This document shows, in pieces, positions 24,448 through 33,244 of a DNA stretch of 64,000 bases; within the stretch, counting starts at the first letter, position 1; each line of letters opens with the position of its first letter. Where the stretch lies: NCBI GenBank assembly GCA_045541115.1, contig JAZQIM010000002.1, positions 1 through 64,000 of the forward strand, read 5' to 3'. The translations under genes were made by a program, and so were the position numbers. The notes under the pieces are model-generated. The model saw only the letters and a program-made list of their open reading frames with translations. It did not search any database and had not been told where the DNA came from. Source of the DNA: Aphodoplasma sp045541115. GTDB taxonomy: Bacteria; Bacillota; Clostridia; UBA1381; UMGS1253.

Positions 24448-24954
24448 TTATAAAATCGCTTTGTATGTCGCAATTATTTTTTCAACAATTGCAAGTGGAG
24501 AGAGTGCGTCAATTTGTATTTCAAAGTCGTTGTTTTCATAATATTTTTTGCGGGTATTAAGCATTTTTTCGATATCTTCAATACCTTTTTCGCTAAGAAG
24601 CGGACGGGTAGTGTTTTGCAGTGTGCGCTCATAAATAGTTTTTGCAGATGCACAAAGATTTACAATGATTGAATTTTTTCTTAGCATTTCAATGTTTTCT
24701 TTGTCGAGCACGGCTCCGCCGCCGGTCGCAATTACAGTATCTGAAAGCTCGCTTACGCAGGCAATTATCTGTTTTTCAACTGCCCTGAAATATTTTTCGC
24801 CGTCTTTTTCAAATATTTCGGAGATGCTTCTTTTTTCGCGCTCTACTATCAGTGAGTCGGTATCTATAAACTTTCTGCCAAGCTTTTTTGCCAAAAGCAC
24901 GCCTACAGTTGATTTGCCGGTTGCCATAAAACCTGTAAGTACAATATTTTTCAC
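24448..24954 (-). CDS. aroK: Shikimate kinase
   Basis: Phosphorylates shikimate at O3 with ATP; 168 residues. The P-loop is GFMATGKSTVG, the shikimate site includes DTDSLIVERE and the following Arg, and the Walker B region is ATGGGAVLD. The lid Arg lies in TRPLLSEKG. The GTG start overlaps the aroE stop in GTGA, so the two are translationally coupled. Confidence 0.95.
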   Translation of the reverse strand: MKNIVLTGFMATGKSTVGVLLAKKLGRKFIDTDSLIVEREKRSISEIFEKDGEKYFRAVEKQIIACVSELSDTVIATGGGAVLDKENIEMLRKNSIIVNLCASAKTIYERTLQNTTRPLLSEKGIEDIEKMLNTRKKYYENNDFEIQIDALSPLAIVEKIIATYKAIL

Positions 24955-25790
24955 GCCTTAAACACCTCGCGTTTTATGTCGTTATATATATTATGGTCAA
25001 TCTTTTTATCTGTAAATATTTCATACGACAAAATTCCTTGATAAATAAGCATGCCAAGACCGTTTACAGTCTTTGCCGCGCCGTGATTTTCCATTTGCTC
25101 CAAAAAAAGCGTTTTGGCAGGATTGTATATTATATCTACTGCGCAAGTGTTTTTATCAACAAATGAAAAATCGTTTATAGGAGAGCTGTTTATATCAGGC
25201 GTCATGCCTACTGATGTTGTATTTATAACGATGTCATAGCGGCTATGCTCTCTTGTTGTTGGTATATCTGTTTTACAAATATCTTTAATAAAGTGCGCCA
25301 GCTCATCGGCTTTTTCTTTAGTTCTGTTTATTATTGTTATACTTTTTGCGCCATCAAGAGCAAGTTTTATGCAGATTGGTTTTGATGCGCCGCCGGCACC
25401 GAGGACGAGAATGTCTTTGTCTTTGTATTGAATCTTCTCATTTTCAAGCATCAGGCAAAATCCGTCAGCGTCTGTGCAGTAGCCATAGCTTTTTGAGTCT
25501 TTGAATTTAATCGTGTTGACGCTGTTATACATTTTCGCATTTTCGTCTGTAAAGTCGATAAACTTTATTACATCGCTTTTATATGGAGCGGTAACGTTTA
25601 CGCCGCAGGCGCCAAGCGCACAAAGTCCCTTTATGGCATCGCCAAGGCGTGAAGGCTCAACCTGAAAGGCGTTATATACATAATTGTCGTTATACACAGA
25701 TGATATATAGCTATGCATTTTCGGAGAAAGGCTGTGCGATACAGGATTTCCTATAAGCCCGAGAAGGCGTGTGTTTGCATCTGTTTTCAT
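24951..25790 (-). CDS. aroE: Shikimate dehydrogenase
   Basis: NADPH-dependent reduction of 3-dehydroshikimate; 279 residues. The shikimate-binding domain has GNPVSHSLSPKMH and NVTAPYKSD with the catalytic Lys, the nucleotide domain has LGAGGASKPI and the NRTKEKADEL segment that favours NADP, and the end has GLGMLIYQG with the catalytic-domain Gln. The ATG at 25790 follows GAAGG. It is the first gene of the aroEKQ cluster. Confidence 0.95.
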   Translation of the reverse strand: MKTDANTRLLGLIGNPVSHSLSPKMHSYISSVYNDNYVYNAFQVEPSRLGDAIKGLCALGACGVNVTAPYKSDVIKFIDFTDENAKMYNSVNTIKFKDSKSYGYCTDADGFCLMLENEKIQYKDKDILVLGAGGASKPICIKLALDGAKSITIINRTKEKADELAHFIKDICKTDIPTTREHSRYDIVINTTSVGMTPDINSSPINDFSFVDKNTCAVDIIYNPAKTLFLEQMENHGAAKTVNGLGMLIYQGILSYEIFTDKKIDHNIYNDIKREVFKA

Positions 25791-26012
25791 ATTTATCAGA
25801 CCTTCTTTTGTTTTAGAAGTTTTTAATATAATCTGCAATGTGCATAAATACGATATAATTATACTCCATATAAAAAGCTTTTTCCATAGTTTTTTTAATT
25901 TTTTTGTTTCATATTATAATAAATTGAATCCGTATTACATACTACAAAGGATTTTTGAGCTTTTTGGCGTATATAATATAATAGGAAATTTTGTTTAAGG
26001 GGAGATAATTTG

Positions 26013-26615
26013 ATGAAAATTGTAGGTATAAACGGTAGCGTAAATAAAGATGGCAATACGTTTTACTTAATTGATAAAATATTAAAAATTTGCAAGGAAA
26101 ACGGTGCTGAAACGGAGATTATAAATGCCGCAGCAGCTGTGTCGGATGCAAAGACTCCATTTTGTGTTTGCTGCTCGACTCCATGCTCAAAAATATGTTA
26201 TAAAGATTCGCTTCTTGACGAAGCATATAAAAAAATTGAAAATGCTGACGCTGTAATTTTCGGAAGTCCTGTATATTTTGGCTCGATGAGTGCACAGCTG
26301 AAGGCATTTTTTGATAAGACAAGAGATGTAAGAGCACGCAAAGCGTGGGTGGGTATACCTGCGGGCGTAGTAAGCGTCGGTGGGTCGAAATACGGCGGTC
26401 AGGAGGCAACTATAAATGCGATACAGGATTGCCTTTTCATATCGGGAATGAGCGTTTTTGGTTCGGGATATTTTGATACTGATGGCGGTCAGATGGGAAT
26501 AGGGGCACATAAGCCTGCATGCGAAGATGAGTTTGCGAACGGACGATGTGAGTCGATGGCAAAAAGATTGTTGTTTGAAGCGGCAAGAAATGAATTTTAT
26601 AAAAACAGAAGGTAG
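26013..26615 (+). CDS. Flavodoxin-family NAD(P)H-dependent reductase with Cys-rich insert
   Basis: A 200-residue flavin reductase-like protein. The FMN phosphate loop is INGSVNKDGNT, the pocket is IFGSPVYFGSMSAQLKAFFDKT, and VVSVGGSKYGGQE completes the flavin site. A Cys-rich segment around residues 50-64 (CVCCSTPCSKIC) resembles the inserts of iron-sulfur flavoproteins (Isf), which use closely spaced Cys to bind a 4Fe-4S cluster. The start is set by GGGGAGAT. The substrate is unknown. Confidence 0.85.
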   Translation: MKIVGINGSVNKDGNTFYLIDKILKICKENGAETEIINAAAAVSDAKTPFCVCCSTPCSKICYKDSLLDEAYKKIENADAVIFGSPVYFGSMSAQLKAFFDKTRDVRARKAWVGIPAGVVSVGGSKYGGQEATINAIQDCLFISGMSVFGSGYFDTDGGQMGIGAHKPACEDEFANGRCESMAKRLLFEAARNEFYKNRR

Positions 26616-26647
26616 AAAAGCTTTGTATCGGAAAGGAAGTGGCTTTT

Positions 26648-27652
26648 TTGTATAGCATAAGAGAACAATTTGAAGAAAACGAAAGAAATACTCTTTCTGA
26701 ATATGCGCAGCTTGTGTGCAATACGAAGGGACGCGAAAAACCACAGGAAAAATGTGATTTTCGAACGGAATATCAGCGTGACCGCGACAGAATAATTCAT
26801 TCGAAGTCGTTTAGACGCTTAAAACATAAAACACAGGTGTTTATAACGCCGCAAGGCGACCATTATCGCACACGACTCACTCACACGCTCGAGGTTAGCC
26901 AGATTGCGCGCACAATTGCCCGTGCACTTTGTCTTAATGAGGACTTGACTGAGGCGATGAGTCTTGGACACGATCTGGGACACACGCCGTTTGGGCATAG
27001 AGGCGAAGATGCTCTCGACGCACTTTGCAAGGGAGGATTCCGCCATTATGAGCAGAGCCTTCGCGTAGTTGATGTGCTTGAAAATGGAACGGGTCTTAAT
27101 CTTACATACGAGGTGCGTGACGGAATACGAAACCATACGGGGAAAAATGTGCCGTCAACACTTGAAGGAAAGGTTTTAAAATACGCAGATAAATTTGCAT
27201 ATATAAATCACGATATAGATGATGCAATACGCGGAGGCGTAATTTGCGAGGATGATTTGCCAAAAGAGCTCATAAAAATACTGGGCGAAAAGCATTCGCA
27301 GAGAATCAACACTATGATTTGCGATACGGTTATAAATTCACTTAATAAAAATGATATTGTAATGTCAGATGAAATCGGTCAGGCTATGCTTGCGCTTCGT
27401 CAGTTTATGTTTGACACTGTATATGAAAATCCGATAAAGCGTGAAGAAGAAAGAAAGGCGACATATATTATCGGCGAAATGTTTGAGCATTTTACAAAAA
27501 AGCCCGAGCTTTTGCCTGATGAATATAAGCAGTTTATTGGCGATTATGAGGTGGACCGCGTAGTTTGTGATTATATTGCAGGTATGAGTGATGACTATGC
27601 GGTAGATACATTTAAAAGCATATTTGTACCAAAATCGTGGACAGTTTTTTAA
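26648..27652 (+). CDS. dgt: dGTP triphosphohydrolase / HD-domain dNTPase
   Basis: A 334-residue HD-superfamily enzyme expected to hydrolyse dGTP or other dNTPs to the nucleoside and triphosphate. The HD metal site is built from RTRLTHTLEVSQIAR, HDLGHTPFGHRGED and the later YADKFAYINHDIDDA. FRTEYQRDRDRIIHSKSFRRL is the family's signature entry. A TTG at 26648 is preferred, eight bases after AAGGAAG; the in-frame GTG at 26639 lies too close to that site. dgt directly before dnaG is a conserved arrangement in Clostridia. Confidence 0.93.
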   Translation: MYSIREQFEENERNTLSEYAQLVCNTKGREKPQEKCDFRTEYQRDRDRIIHSKSFRRLKHKTQVFITPQGDHYRTRLTHTLEVSQIARTIARALCLNEDLTEAMSLGHDLGHTPFGHRGEDALDALCKGGFRHYEQSLRVVDVLENGTGLNLTYEVRDGIRNHTGKNVPSTLEGKVLKYADKFAYINHDIDDAIRGGVICEDDLPKELIKILGEKHSQRINTMICDTVINSLNKNDIVMSDEIGQAMLALRQFMFDTVYENPIKREEERKATYIIGEMFEHFTKKPELLPDEYKQFIGDYEVDRVVCDYIAGMSDDYAVDTFKSIFVPKSWTVF

Positions 27653-27799
27653 AAAAATTATAGTCATATTTATGTAAAAATTTGTATAAATTCTTGAAAA
27701 ATGTGGAAATATTAACTTGTATTTGTGTATCACAAAAAAGAAGGAATTTATATAAAAATGTCGAAATTAGTATATTGACGATAAAATGTTAAAGTGTTG

Positions 27800-27821
27800 T
27801 GTAAAGTTGTTTTACTTTACA
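27800..27821. promoter_or_regulatory. Inverted repeat upstream of dnaG
   Basis: An 8-bp inverted repeat TGTAAAGT/ACTTTACA with a 6-base loop, about 38 bases before dnaG. No T run follows, so it looks more like a binding site or leader hairpin than a terminator. Confidence 0.5.
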
Positions 27822-27858
27822 TATAAACAGAATGTGATATGACGAAGGGGAGTTATGG

Positions 27859-29667
27859 TTGCTTTATTCAGATGAGCTCATTAGCGAAATATTATCTGCA
27901 AATGATATTGTTGATGTTATTTCCTCTTATATCACTTTGAAGAGAAGTGGCAGAGGGCTTGTTGGACTTTGCCCGTTTCATTCAGAGAAGACTCCATCTT
28001 TTAGCGTTTCTCCCGACAAGCAGTTATATCATTGTTTTGGATGCGGAGAAGGCGGAACGGTGCTGACATTTGTCATGAAGATGGAAAATCTCGATTTTCT
28101 CGAAGGCTTAAAGTTTCTGGCTGACAGAGCGCACATAGCTCTTCCGGAGCCTGAAATGAGCGAAAGCGTGGACAAGCATTACAAAAAGAAACAACGCATC
28201 ATAAGTGCAAATACATACGCGGCAAAATTCTTTTATAATACGCTTATGTCCAATCAAGGCGAAGTCGGAAGAGAGTATTTTGCAAAACGTGAGATTTCGC
28301 CGAAAATTGCATCGCAGTTTGGACTTGGTTTTGCGCCCGATAGCAGAAATGCTCTTATAGAACACTTAAAGCCGCTTGGTTTTAAGGAAAATGAGCTTGT
28401 TGATTTTGGTCTTGCGACGATAAAGGACAATAAATATGTCGATAAGTTTCGTAATCGTGTAATGTTTCCTATAATCGATGTGCGCGGAAATGTTATAGGT
28501 TTTGGCGGACGCGTGATGGACGATTCAAAGCCTAAATATTTAAACTCGCCGGAAACACCTGCATTTAACAAAAGACTAAATCTTTTTGCGCTAAATTTTG
28601 CAAAGAATAAAAAGAGCGACACACTTATATTGGTTGAAGGATATATGGATGTTATAGCACTTCATCAGGTGGGTATAAATAACGCAGTAGCGACGCTTGG
28701 TACTGCGCTTACAGAAGAACAGTCGCGGCTTATATCGCGGTTTGCCAAGAATGTGATTCTATGCTATGACACAGATGAGGCAGGCGTCAAGGCAACGATG
28801 CGTGCGATAGAAATTTTTTCTAAAACACAGTGTCGCGTTAAGGTTTTAAGCCTTACGGGAGCAAAGGATCCGGATGAATTTATAAAATCGCATGGCGGCG
28901 GTAGCGATGCCTTTGTGGAAGCGGTGCGCAAGGCACTGCCTGCGACGATGTTTCGCATAAACATACTAAAACAAGGCTACGACATAGATAACAGTATAGA
29001 TGATAAGATAAGCTTTATTACTGAAGCAGCAAAGATTCTTTTATCTACAAATAACATGGTGGAAGTTGATGCATATGCTGACATGCTTTCTAAAAATTAT
29101 GACATAAAAAAAGAGTCGGTGTATGCCGAAATAAAAAAGCTTCAGGGAAAACAACAAATGCAGCAGATGGGGCGTGTAATACGGCAAAGCGCATCTGCAG
29201 GCGTGAGCACAAGGGTAAATGAAAATCAAAACAGTGTAAAAAAACCGTTTTCTACGCCAGCGATATCGCCGATAGAAAAAGCGGAGAAAAGTATACTGTC
29301 ACTTGCATTTTCGAGCCGTGCTGTAGCAAAAATGGTACAATCAGAGCTTGCCTTTGGTGATTATTCAAACGAAATACATCAAAAGCTCGCAAATATGTGT
29401 TATAGTGCATGGGAAAGTGGAAGAGCACCTGATACAGCGTATATTGTATCTTCGTTCGAAGGTTCGAATGCTGGGTATGTGACACAGGTTTTAATGGACA
29501 AGTCTGTTTACGACGATGAGATGTCGGCGGTAAAGGATTTGCTTCTTACAATAAAACAGGAAAAATTAAAAAAACAAATAAGTCAAGAGACTGACCCTGC
29601 CATGCTTATGGAATTATTAAAAAGGCAGGCAGAGCTGAAGGAAAAGAGAGGAGGAGCGCCGATATGA
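27859..29667 (+). CDS. dnaG: DNA primase
   Basis: Synthesises RNA primers at the replication fork; 602 residues. The N-terminal zinc-binding domain carries CPFHSEKTPSFSV and CFGCGEGG, the TOPRIM catalytic core follows with LVEGYMDVIALHQ and CYDTDEAG, and the C-terminal third is the helicase-binding region. The TTG start at 27859 follows AAGGGGAG by six bases. An out-of-frame ATG at 27855 between ribosome site and start yields only six codons and might dampen translation. The stop overlaps rpoD in ATGA. Confidence 0.96.
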   Translation: MLYSDELISEILSANDIVDVISSYITLKRSGRGLVGLCPFHSEKTPSFSVSPDKQLYHCFGCGEGGTVLTFVMKMENLDFLEGLKFLADRAHIALPEPEMSESVDKHYKKKQRIISANTYAAKFFYNTLMSNQGEVGREYFAKREISPKIASQFGLGFAPDSRNALIEHLKPLGFKENELVDFGLATIKDNKYVDKFRNRVMFPIIDVRGNVIGFGGRVMDDSKPKYLNSPETPAFNKRLNLFALNFAKNKKSDTLILVEGYMDVIALHQVGINNAVATLGTALTEEQSRLISRFAKNVILCYDTDEAGVKATMRAIEIFSKTQCRVKVLSLTGAKDPDEFIKSHGGGSDAFVEAVRKALPATMFRINILKQGYDIDNSIDDKISFITEAAKILLSTNNMVEVDAYADMLSKNYDIKKESVYAEIKKLQGKQQMQQMGRVIRQSASAGVSTRVNENQNSVKKPFSTPAISPIEKAEKSILSLAFSSRAVAKMVQSELAFGDYSNEIHQKLANMCYSAWESGRAPDTAYIVSSFEGSNAGYVTQVLMDKSVYDDEMSAVKDLLLTIKQEKLKKQISQETDPAMLMELLKRQAELKEKRGGAPI

Positions 29668-30746
29668 GCGATGTTGAAATCAGCAAAAAAGCGATAGCAA
29701 AAGAACTTTTAGAACGTGGCAAAAAAAGCGGCATGCTCTCGTTTAAAGAAATAATGGATGCTTTTGAGGCAGTTGATATCGAGCCCGAACAAATTGATAA
29801 GGTGTATGAGACGCTTGAGAAGGCGGGAATTGAAATTGTAGGAGATATCGACAAGGAACTCGAAGAAATTGAGATGGCAGATGAGGAAGTAGAGGACTTG
29901 TCTGTGCCGGAAGGCGTTAATATTGACGACCACGTCAAAATGTATCTTAAGGAAATAGGTAAGGTGCCTCTTCTTGATTCTGAAGAAGAAATTGAGCTTG
30001 CAAAGCGTATGTCTGAAGGTGATCCGGCTGCAAAGCGTCGCCTTGCAGAAGCGAACCTAAGACTTGTTGTAAGTATTGCAAAGCGCTATGTGGGACGTGG
30101 AATGTTATTTCTTGATCTTATTCAGGAAGGAAATCTCGGTCTTATAAAAGCAGTTGAAAAGTTTGACTATACTAAGGGATATAAGTTTTCGACATATGCT
30201 ACATGGTGGATACGTCAGGCAATTACGCGTGCTATAGCGGACCAGGCGCGTACGATTCGTATTCCGGTGCACATGGTAGAAACGATAAATAAGTTGATTC
30301 GCGTTTCGCGCCAGCTTTTACAAGAGCTTGGTAGAGAGCCACAGGCAGACGAAATCGCAAAAGAATTAAATATGCCGCCCGAAAAGGTGCGTGAGATAAT
30401 GAAAATAGCACAGGAGCCGGTGTCGCTTGAAACACCTATCGGCGAAGAAGAAGACAGCCATCTTGGTGACTTTATTCCTGATGACGATGCACCTGCACCG
30501 TCGGAGTCGGCAAGCTTTGTGCTACTAAAAGAGCAACTCCTTGACGTGTTATCTACACTTACACCGCGTGAAGAAAAAGTGCTTAAGCTACGCTTTGGTC
30601 TTGATGACGGACGTGCTCGTACTCTTGAAGAGGTTGGCAAACGCTTCAATGTTACGCGTGAACGTATACGTCAGATTGAGGCGAAGGCTTTGCGCAAGCT
30701 ACGGCATCCGAGCAGAAGCAAAAAGTTAAAGGATTATCTTGATTAA
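29664..30746 (+). CDS. rpoD: Primary sigma factor RpoD (SigA)
   Basis: The housekeeping sigma-70 factor, 360 residues with the short region 1 typical of Bacillota. Region 1.2-2 includes DHVKMYLKEIGKVPLL, region 2.3-2.4 the YKFSTYATWWIRQAITRAI block for -10 melting and recognition, region 3 follows IRIPVHMVETINKL, and region 4.2 ends with the HTH of EEVGKRFNVTRERIRQIEAK. It is coupled to dnaG through a 4-base overlap and followed by a terminator. Confidence 0.97.
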   Translation: MSDVEISKKAIAKELLERGKKSGMLSFKEIMDAFEAVDIEPEQIDKVYETLEKAGIEIVGDIDKELEEIEMADEEVEDLSVPEGVNIDDHVKMYLKEIGKVPLLDSEEEIELAKRMSEGDPAAKRRLAEANLRLVVSIAKRYVGRGMLFLDLIQEGNLGLIKAVEKFDYTKGYKFSTYATWWIRQAITRAIADQARTIRIPVHMVETINKLIRVSRQLLQELGREPQADEIAKELNMPPEKVREIMKIAQEPVSLETPIGEEEDSHLGDFIPDDDAPAPSESASFVLLKEQLLDVLSTLTPREEKVLKLRFGLDDGRARTLEEVGKRFNVTRERIRQIEAKALRKLRHPSRSKKLKDYLD

Positions 30747-30752
30747 AAAAAT

Positions 30753-30784
30753 AAATCCGATACCTGATGGTATCGGATTTTTTA
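30753..30784. terminator. Terminator after rpoD
   Basis: Perfect 12-bp stem AAATCCGATACC/GGTATCGGATTT with loop TGAT and T's after it. It abuts the end of the convergent gene and may serve both. Confidence 0.92.
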
Positions 30785-31246
30785 TATACATATGACCTCA
30801 AGACCTTGCTTTCTTGCATAGAGCTGTGTCGAATATGTGCCGCCATGGCGTTTTCTTATATAACAGATACAATATCCGCTGTTGTCGACCATAAAGCGAT
30901 TTCGCATTTTCATGCACTGTGAATTATATTCTTCTGATGTATATATTACCTCGTCTGCAAGCTCTTTAATAAATTCATACGTCTGTTTTTCGTATCGGTT
31001 AAAGTATTTTGCCTGACTTTTGCATGGGAGGGCAAGAACTAAATCGATATCGGGATATAGCTTTTTTTGCTCTAATATGCAAATTTCTGCGAGCATATCA
31101 AAGCCGATAGCTCCGCCACAAATAAAACGTCTTACGCCAAAGCCGATAAGTCTTTTTATCTGTTCGGTCAGTCTTGCTTTTATATTTTCCTCATCCTGTG
31201 CGTTTATCTTTCTGTGTCCGGTGAAGCAGCATGAAAAATTCTTCAA
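30782..31246 (-). CDS. SLOG-family protein (DUF1273/YpsA-like)
   Basis: About 154 residues with a Rossmann-like SLOG fold. The signature is CCFTGHRK at the start, then the nucleotide-site-like FICGGAIGFDMLAEICIL and ALPCKSQAKYF, ending with a strand near the GGTYSTQLYARKQG segment. SLOG proteins bind nucleotide-like ligands; YpsA of Bacillus affects division and stress, but the function here is not established. A TTG at 31246 is preferred because GGGAGAGA lies before it; an ATG five codons earlier lacks a ribosome site. It follows ispE by 19 bases. Confidence 0.82.
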   Translation of the reverse strand: MKNFSCCFTGHRKINAQDEENIKARLTEQIKRLIGFGVRRFICGGAIGFDMLAEICILEQKKLYPDIDLVLALPCKSQAKYFNRYEKQTYEFIKELADEVIYTSEEYNSQCMKMRNRFMVDNSGYCICYIRKRHGGTYSTQLYARKQGLEVICI

Positions 31247-31265
31247 AAAAATCTCTCCCATAATA

Positions 31266-32114
31266 TTATTTTGTCCAGCCTACGTAAGTGAAAAATTTAT
31301 TTTTGAATGGCTCTGCAGCCTTTTTTGCCGTATCATAACAATCAAAAAGTGCAAACACGGATGGACCGCTTCCACTCATAAGCGCGCCGAGTGCTCCGCG
31401 GCGTATAAGCTCGTTTTTTATATCGCCGATAACGGGGTGCATTTTTATTGTGACGTTTTCCATGACATTTACCATATTTTCGGCAAGCGTTTTTATATCG
31501 CCATCAGACAACATTTTTATTAAAAAGTCTGTATCGGGGTGAATATCTATTGGGCTTTCATCAATTTTTTGATATACTGTCGGTGTAGATACGCTAAACG
31601 GTGGTTTTACGATAACGATGGGTGTTTTCGGAAAGTCAGGCAGGCGGGTGAGTTTTTCGCCTATACCTTGCGCAAGCATCGTTTGTGCATGTATGCAGTA
31701 TGGTACGTCAGCACCAAGAGATGTGCCGATAGTGCAGAGCTCATCTATTGAAAGCGAAGTGTCATATAGCTTGTTAAGACCGCAAAGCACAGCGGCAGCA
31801 TTACCGCTTCCGCCGGCAAGACCGGCACCTACCGGGATACGTTTTGAAAGCTCAATGTTTACACCGCCATCTATCGAGCAATACTCAAAAAATTTTACAG
31901 CCGCTTTGTATGCAATGTTTCTTTCATCGCATGGCAGAAAGCTTAGATTCGATGCAAGAGTTATATTACTGTCTGTGCGTTCAAGCAATATGCTGTCACA
32001 AAGACCGCAGCTTGTCATAATCATTGAAACTTCATGGTAGCCGTCAGGACGCAGTGCGCACACATCAAGACTTAAATTTATTTTTGCGTGTGAGTTAAAT
32101 ATAATTTTATCCAT
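31266..32114 (-). CDS. ispE: 4-diphosphocytidyl-2-C-methyl-D-erythritol kinase
   Basis: A GHMP kinase of 282 residues in the MEP isoprenoid pathway. The ATP loop is PVGAGLAGGSGNAAAVL, the N-terminal AKINLSLDV with the substrate Lys and GYHEVSMIM are present, and the third motif is LMSGSGPSVFALF. The promoter at 32184-32212 precedes it. Other MEP genes are not in the window. Confidence 0.95.
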   Translation of the reverse strand: MDKIIFNSHAKINLSLDVCALRPDGYHEVSMIMTSCGLCDSILLERTDSNITLASNLSFLPCDERNIAYKAAVKFFEYCSIDGGVNIELSKRIPVGAGLAGGSGNAAAVLCGLNKLYDTSLSIDELCTIGTSLGADVPYCIHAQTMLAQGIGEKLTRLPDFPKTPIVIVKPPFSVSTPTVYQKIDESPIDIHPDTDFLIKMLSDGDIKTLAENMVNVMENVTIKMHPVIGDIKNELIRRGALGALMSGSGPSVFALFDCYDTAKKAAEPFKNKFFTYVGWTK

Positions 32115-32183
32115 ATATTTCTCCGTTTTTCTGTGAGAAGTGTGTTATGTTTGCATATTCTCACTTTGTGATGATATAAATAT

Positions 32184-32212
32184 ATAATATCATAAAATTA
32201 TTGTGAGGTAAA
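32184..32212 (-). promoter_or_regulatory. Probable promoter of ispE
   Basis: TTTACC (32207-32212), a 17-base spacer and TATTAT (32184-32189) on the minus strand. Confidence 0.6.
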
Positions 32213-32250
32213 CACTCAAAATGATTTATTATAAAAATAAGATATTTATA

Positions 32251-32279
32251 TTGACTTACAGCATATTTAATGATATAAT
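32251..32279 (+). promoter_or_regulatory. Promoter of tRNA-Thr
   Basis: TTGACT (32251-32256), a 17-base spacer and TATAAT (32274-32279), about 36 bases before the tRNA. Confidence 0.8.
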
Positions 32280-32314
32280 ATTTTCCGTTGCAAAGATATG
32301 GTTTTTGCGTATTT

Positions 32315-32390
32315 GCTGGTGTAGCTCAGTTGGTAGAGCAGCGCATTCGTAATGCGCAGGTCACGTGTTCAAGTCACGCCACCAGCTCCA
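32315..32390 (+). tRNA. tRNA-Thr (anticodon CGT)
   Basis: A complete cloverleaf: acceptor GCTGGTG/CACCAGC, D arm GCTC/GAGC, anticodon stem GCGCA/TGCGC with loop TTCGTAA giving CGT (32348-32350), T loop TTCAAGT, discriminator T and encoded CCA. It reads ACG threonine codons. A terminator follows directly. Confidence 0.97.
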
Positions 32391-32397
32391 AAAAAGA

Positions 32398-32426
32398 GGC
32401 AATTTCAATTGAAATTGCCGCTTTTT
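32398..32426 (+). terminator. Terminator of tRNA-Thr
   Basis: A 9-bp perfect stem GGCAATTTC/GAAATTGCC with loop AATT, then CTTTTTG. Confidence 0.9.
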
Positions 32427-32435
32427 GTATTTAAT

Positions 32436-32705
32436 TTAATAAATAAAAAATTTAGAACAGATGAGCATCAAAAAGCCCGGTACACCCAAAAGGCCGCATA
32501 TTGCAGATGAATATAGGTTTACGCCGAGCGTTATGCCAAAAAGGCTTCCGACATAATTAAATAAGATAAGACACAGTGCGCCGAGTGTGCTGTTTGCAAT
32601 CATTTTTAAAAGAAACTTTACGGGCTTTATGAAAATCCAGACGAGTATGTATAGTGCGGCAAAGCCAAAAAATAGCAGTGCCACGGTGCTAAGAGATATT
32701 TGCAT
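32436..32705 (-). CDS. bofA: BofA-family pro-sigma-K processing inhibitor
   Basis: An 89-residue membrane protein with two or three hydrophobic segments and the BofA ending, here AICGLLGVPGFLMLIC. In Bacillus, BofA sits in the outer forespore membrane and holds SpoIVFB inactive until the forespore checkpoint is met. It lies directly downstream of a YaaL-type gene, as in Bacillus. Whether sigma-K processing works the same way in this organism is unknown. Confidence 0.87.
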   Translation of the reverse strand: MQISLSTVALLFFGFAALYILVWIFIKPVKFLLKMIANSTLGALCLILFNYVGSLFGITLGVNLYSSAICGLLGVPGFLMLICSKFFIY

Positions 32706-32725
32706 AAAAATTTTCCTTTCCGCTT

Positions 32726-32998
32726 TTATTGCGCCTTGTTTTCAAATGTCTTTTTAAGGTAGTCATATTGTTTGAGTTCTTTTCTTCGTGCCTTTTGCAG
32801 AAGATAGCTGTATTTTGCCTGTGCCGCCTTAATCTGATATGCATACACATCTACTAAAAGTGCGTCGGTTGCATACGAAAAATTCTGATTTGCTATTTCA
32901 AGCTCAAGCTTTGCAAGAGCGATATCATGTAATAACTCACGGTCTGCAATATTTTCCTTATATTTTTTTTGTGACGACTTTGCTAAAGCATTAAACAT
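32726..32998 (-). CDS. YaaL-family protein (DUF2508)
   Basis: A 90-residue, charged, mostly helical protein with the pattern of DUF2508/YaaL: a helix over ELLHDIALAKLELEIANQNF, then AYQIKAAQAKYSYLLQKAR. Function is unknown. The family typically precedes bofA, which holds here with a 20-base gap. GAAAGGAT precedes the ATG. Confidence 0.82.
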   Translation of the reverse strand: MFNALAKSSQKKYKENIADRELLHDIALAKLELEIANQNFSYATDALLVDVYAYQIKAAQAKYSYLLQKARRKELKQYDYLKKTFENKAQ

Positions 32999-33142
32999 AA
33001 ATATTTATCCTTTCGTACGATTTATAATATAATTGTGGTATATTTTTCTTGCTAATATAAGTATAGTCAAAGCCATGGATAAATATTCCGCATGAAATTT
33101 AAAACTCTTTTTTTCCTTGGGCGACAAAGGATTGGGAGAAAA

Positions 33143-33213
33143 TTGGAAAAAAATTGTAATTTTTTTCCAAAAACTATTGATTTTTAAATTTCTGTGTGAT
33201 ATTCTATCAATAG
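33143..33213. promoter_or_regulatory. spo0A promoter region with two inverted repeats
   Basis: TTGATT (33177-33182), a 17-base spacer and TATTCT (33200-33205) form a plausible promoter. Immediately upstream is a perfect 28-base palindrome (33143-33170: TTGGAAAAAAATT, 2-base centre, AATTTTTTTCCAA). A second 8-bp inverted repeat, CTATTGAT (33174-33181) and ATCAATAG (33206-33213), brackets the promoter. No canonical Spo0A box is evident. Function is inferred from position only. Confidence 0.6.
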
Positions 33214-33244
33214 GAAAAAATTTACAGTTAGGAGAAATGTGAAG

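Noticed and set aside
25791..26012. Switch of main coding strand near 25.8 kb as a replication origin
   Set aside because: There are no DnaA-box clusters, dnaA, dnaN or gyrase genes, and strand bias on both sides is interrupted often.
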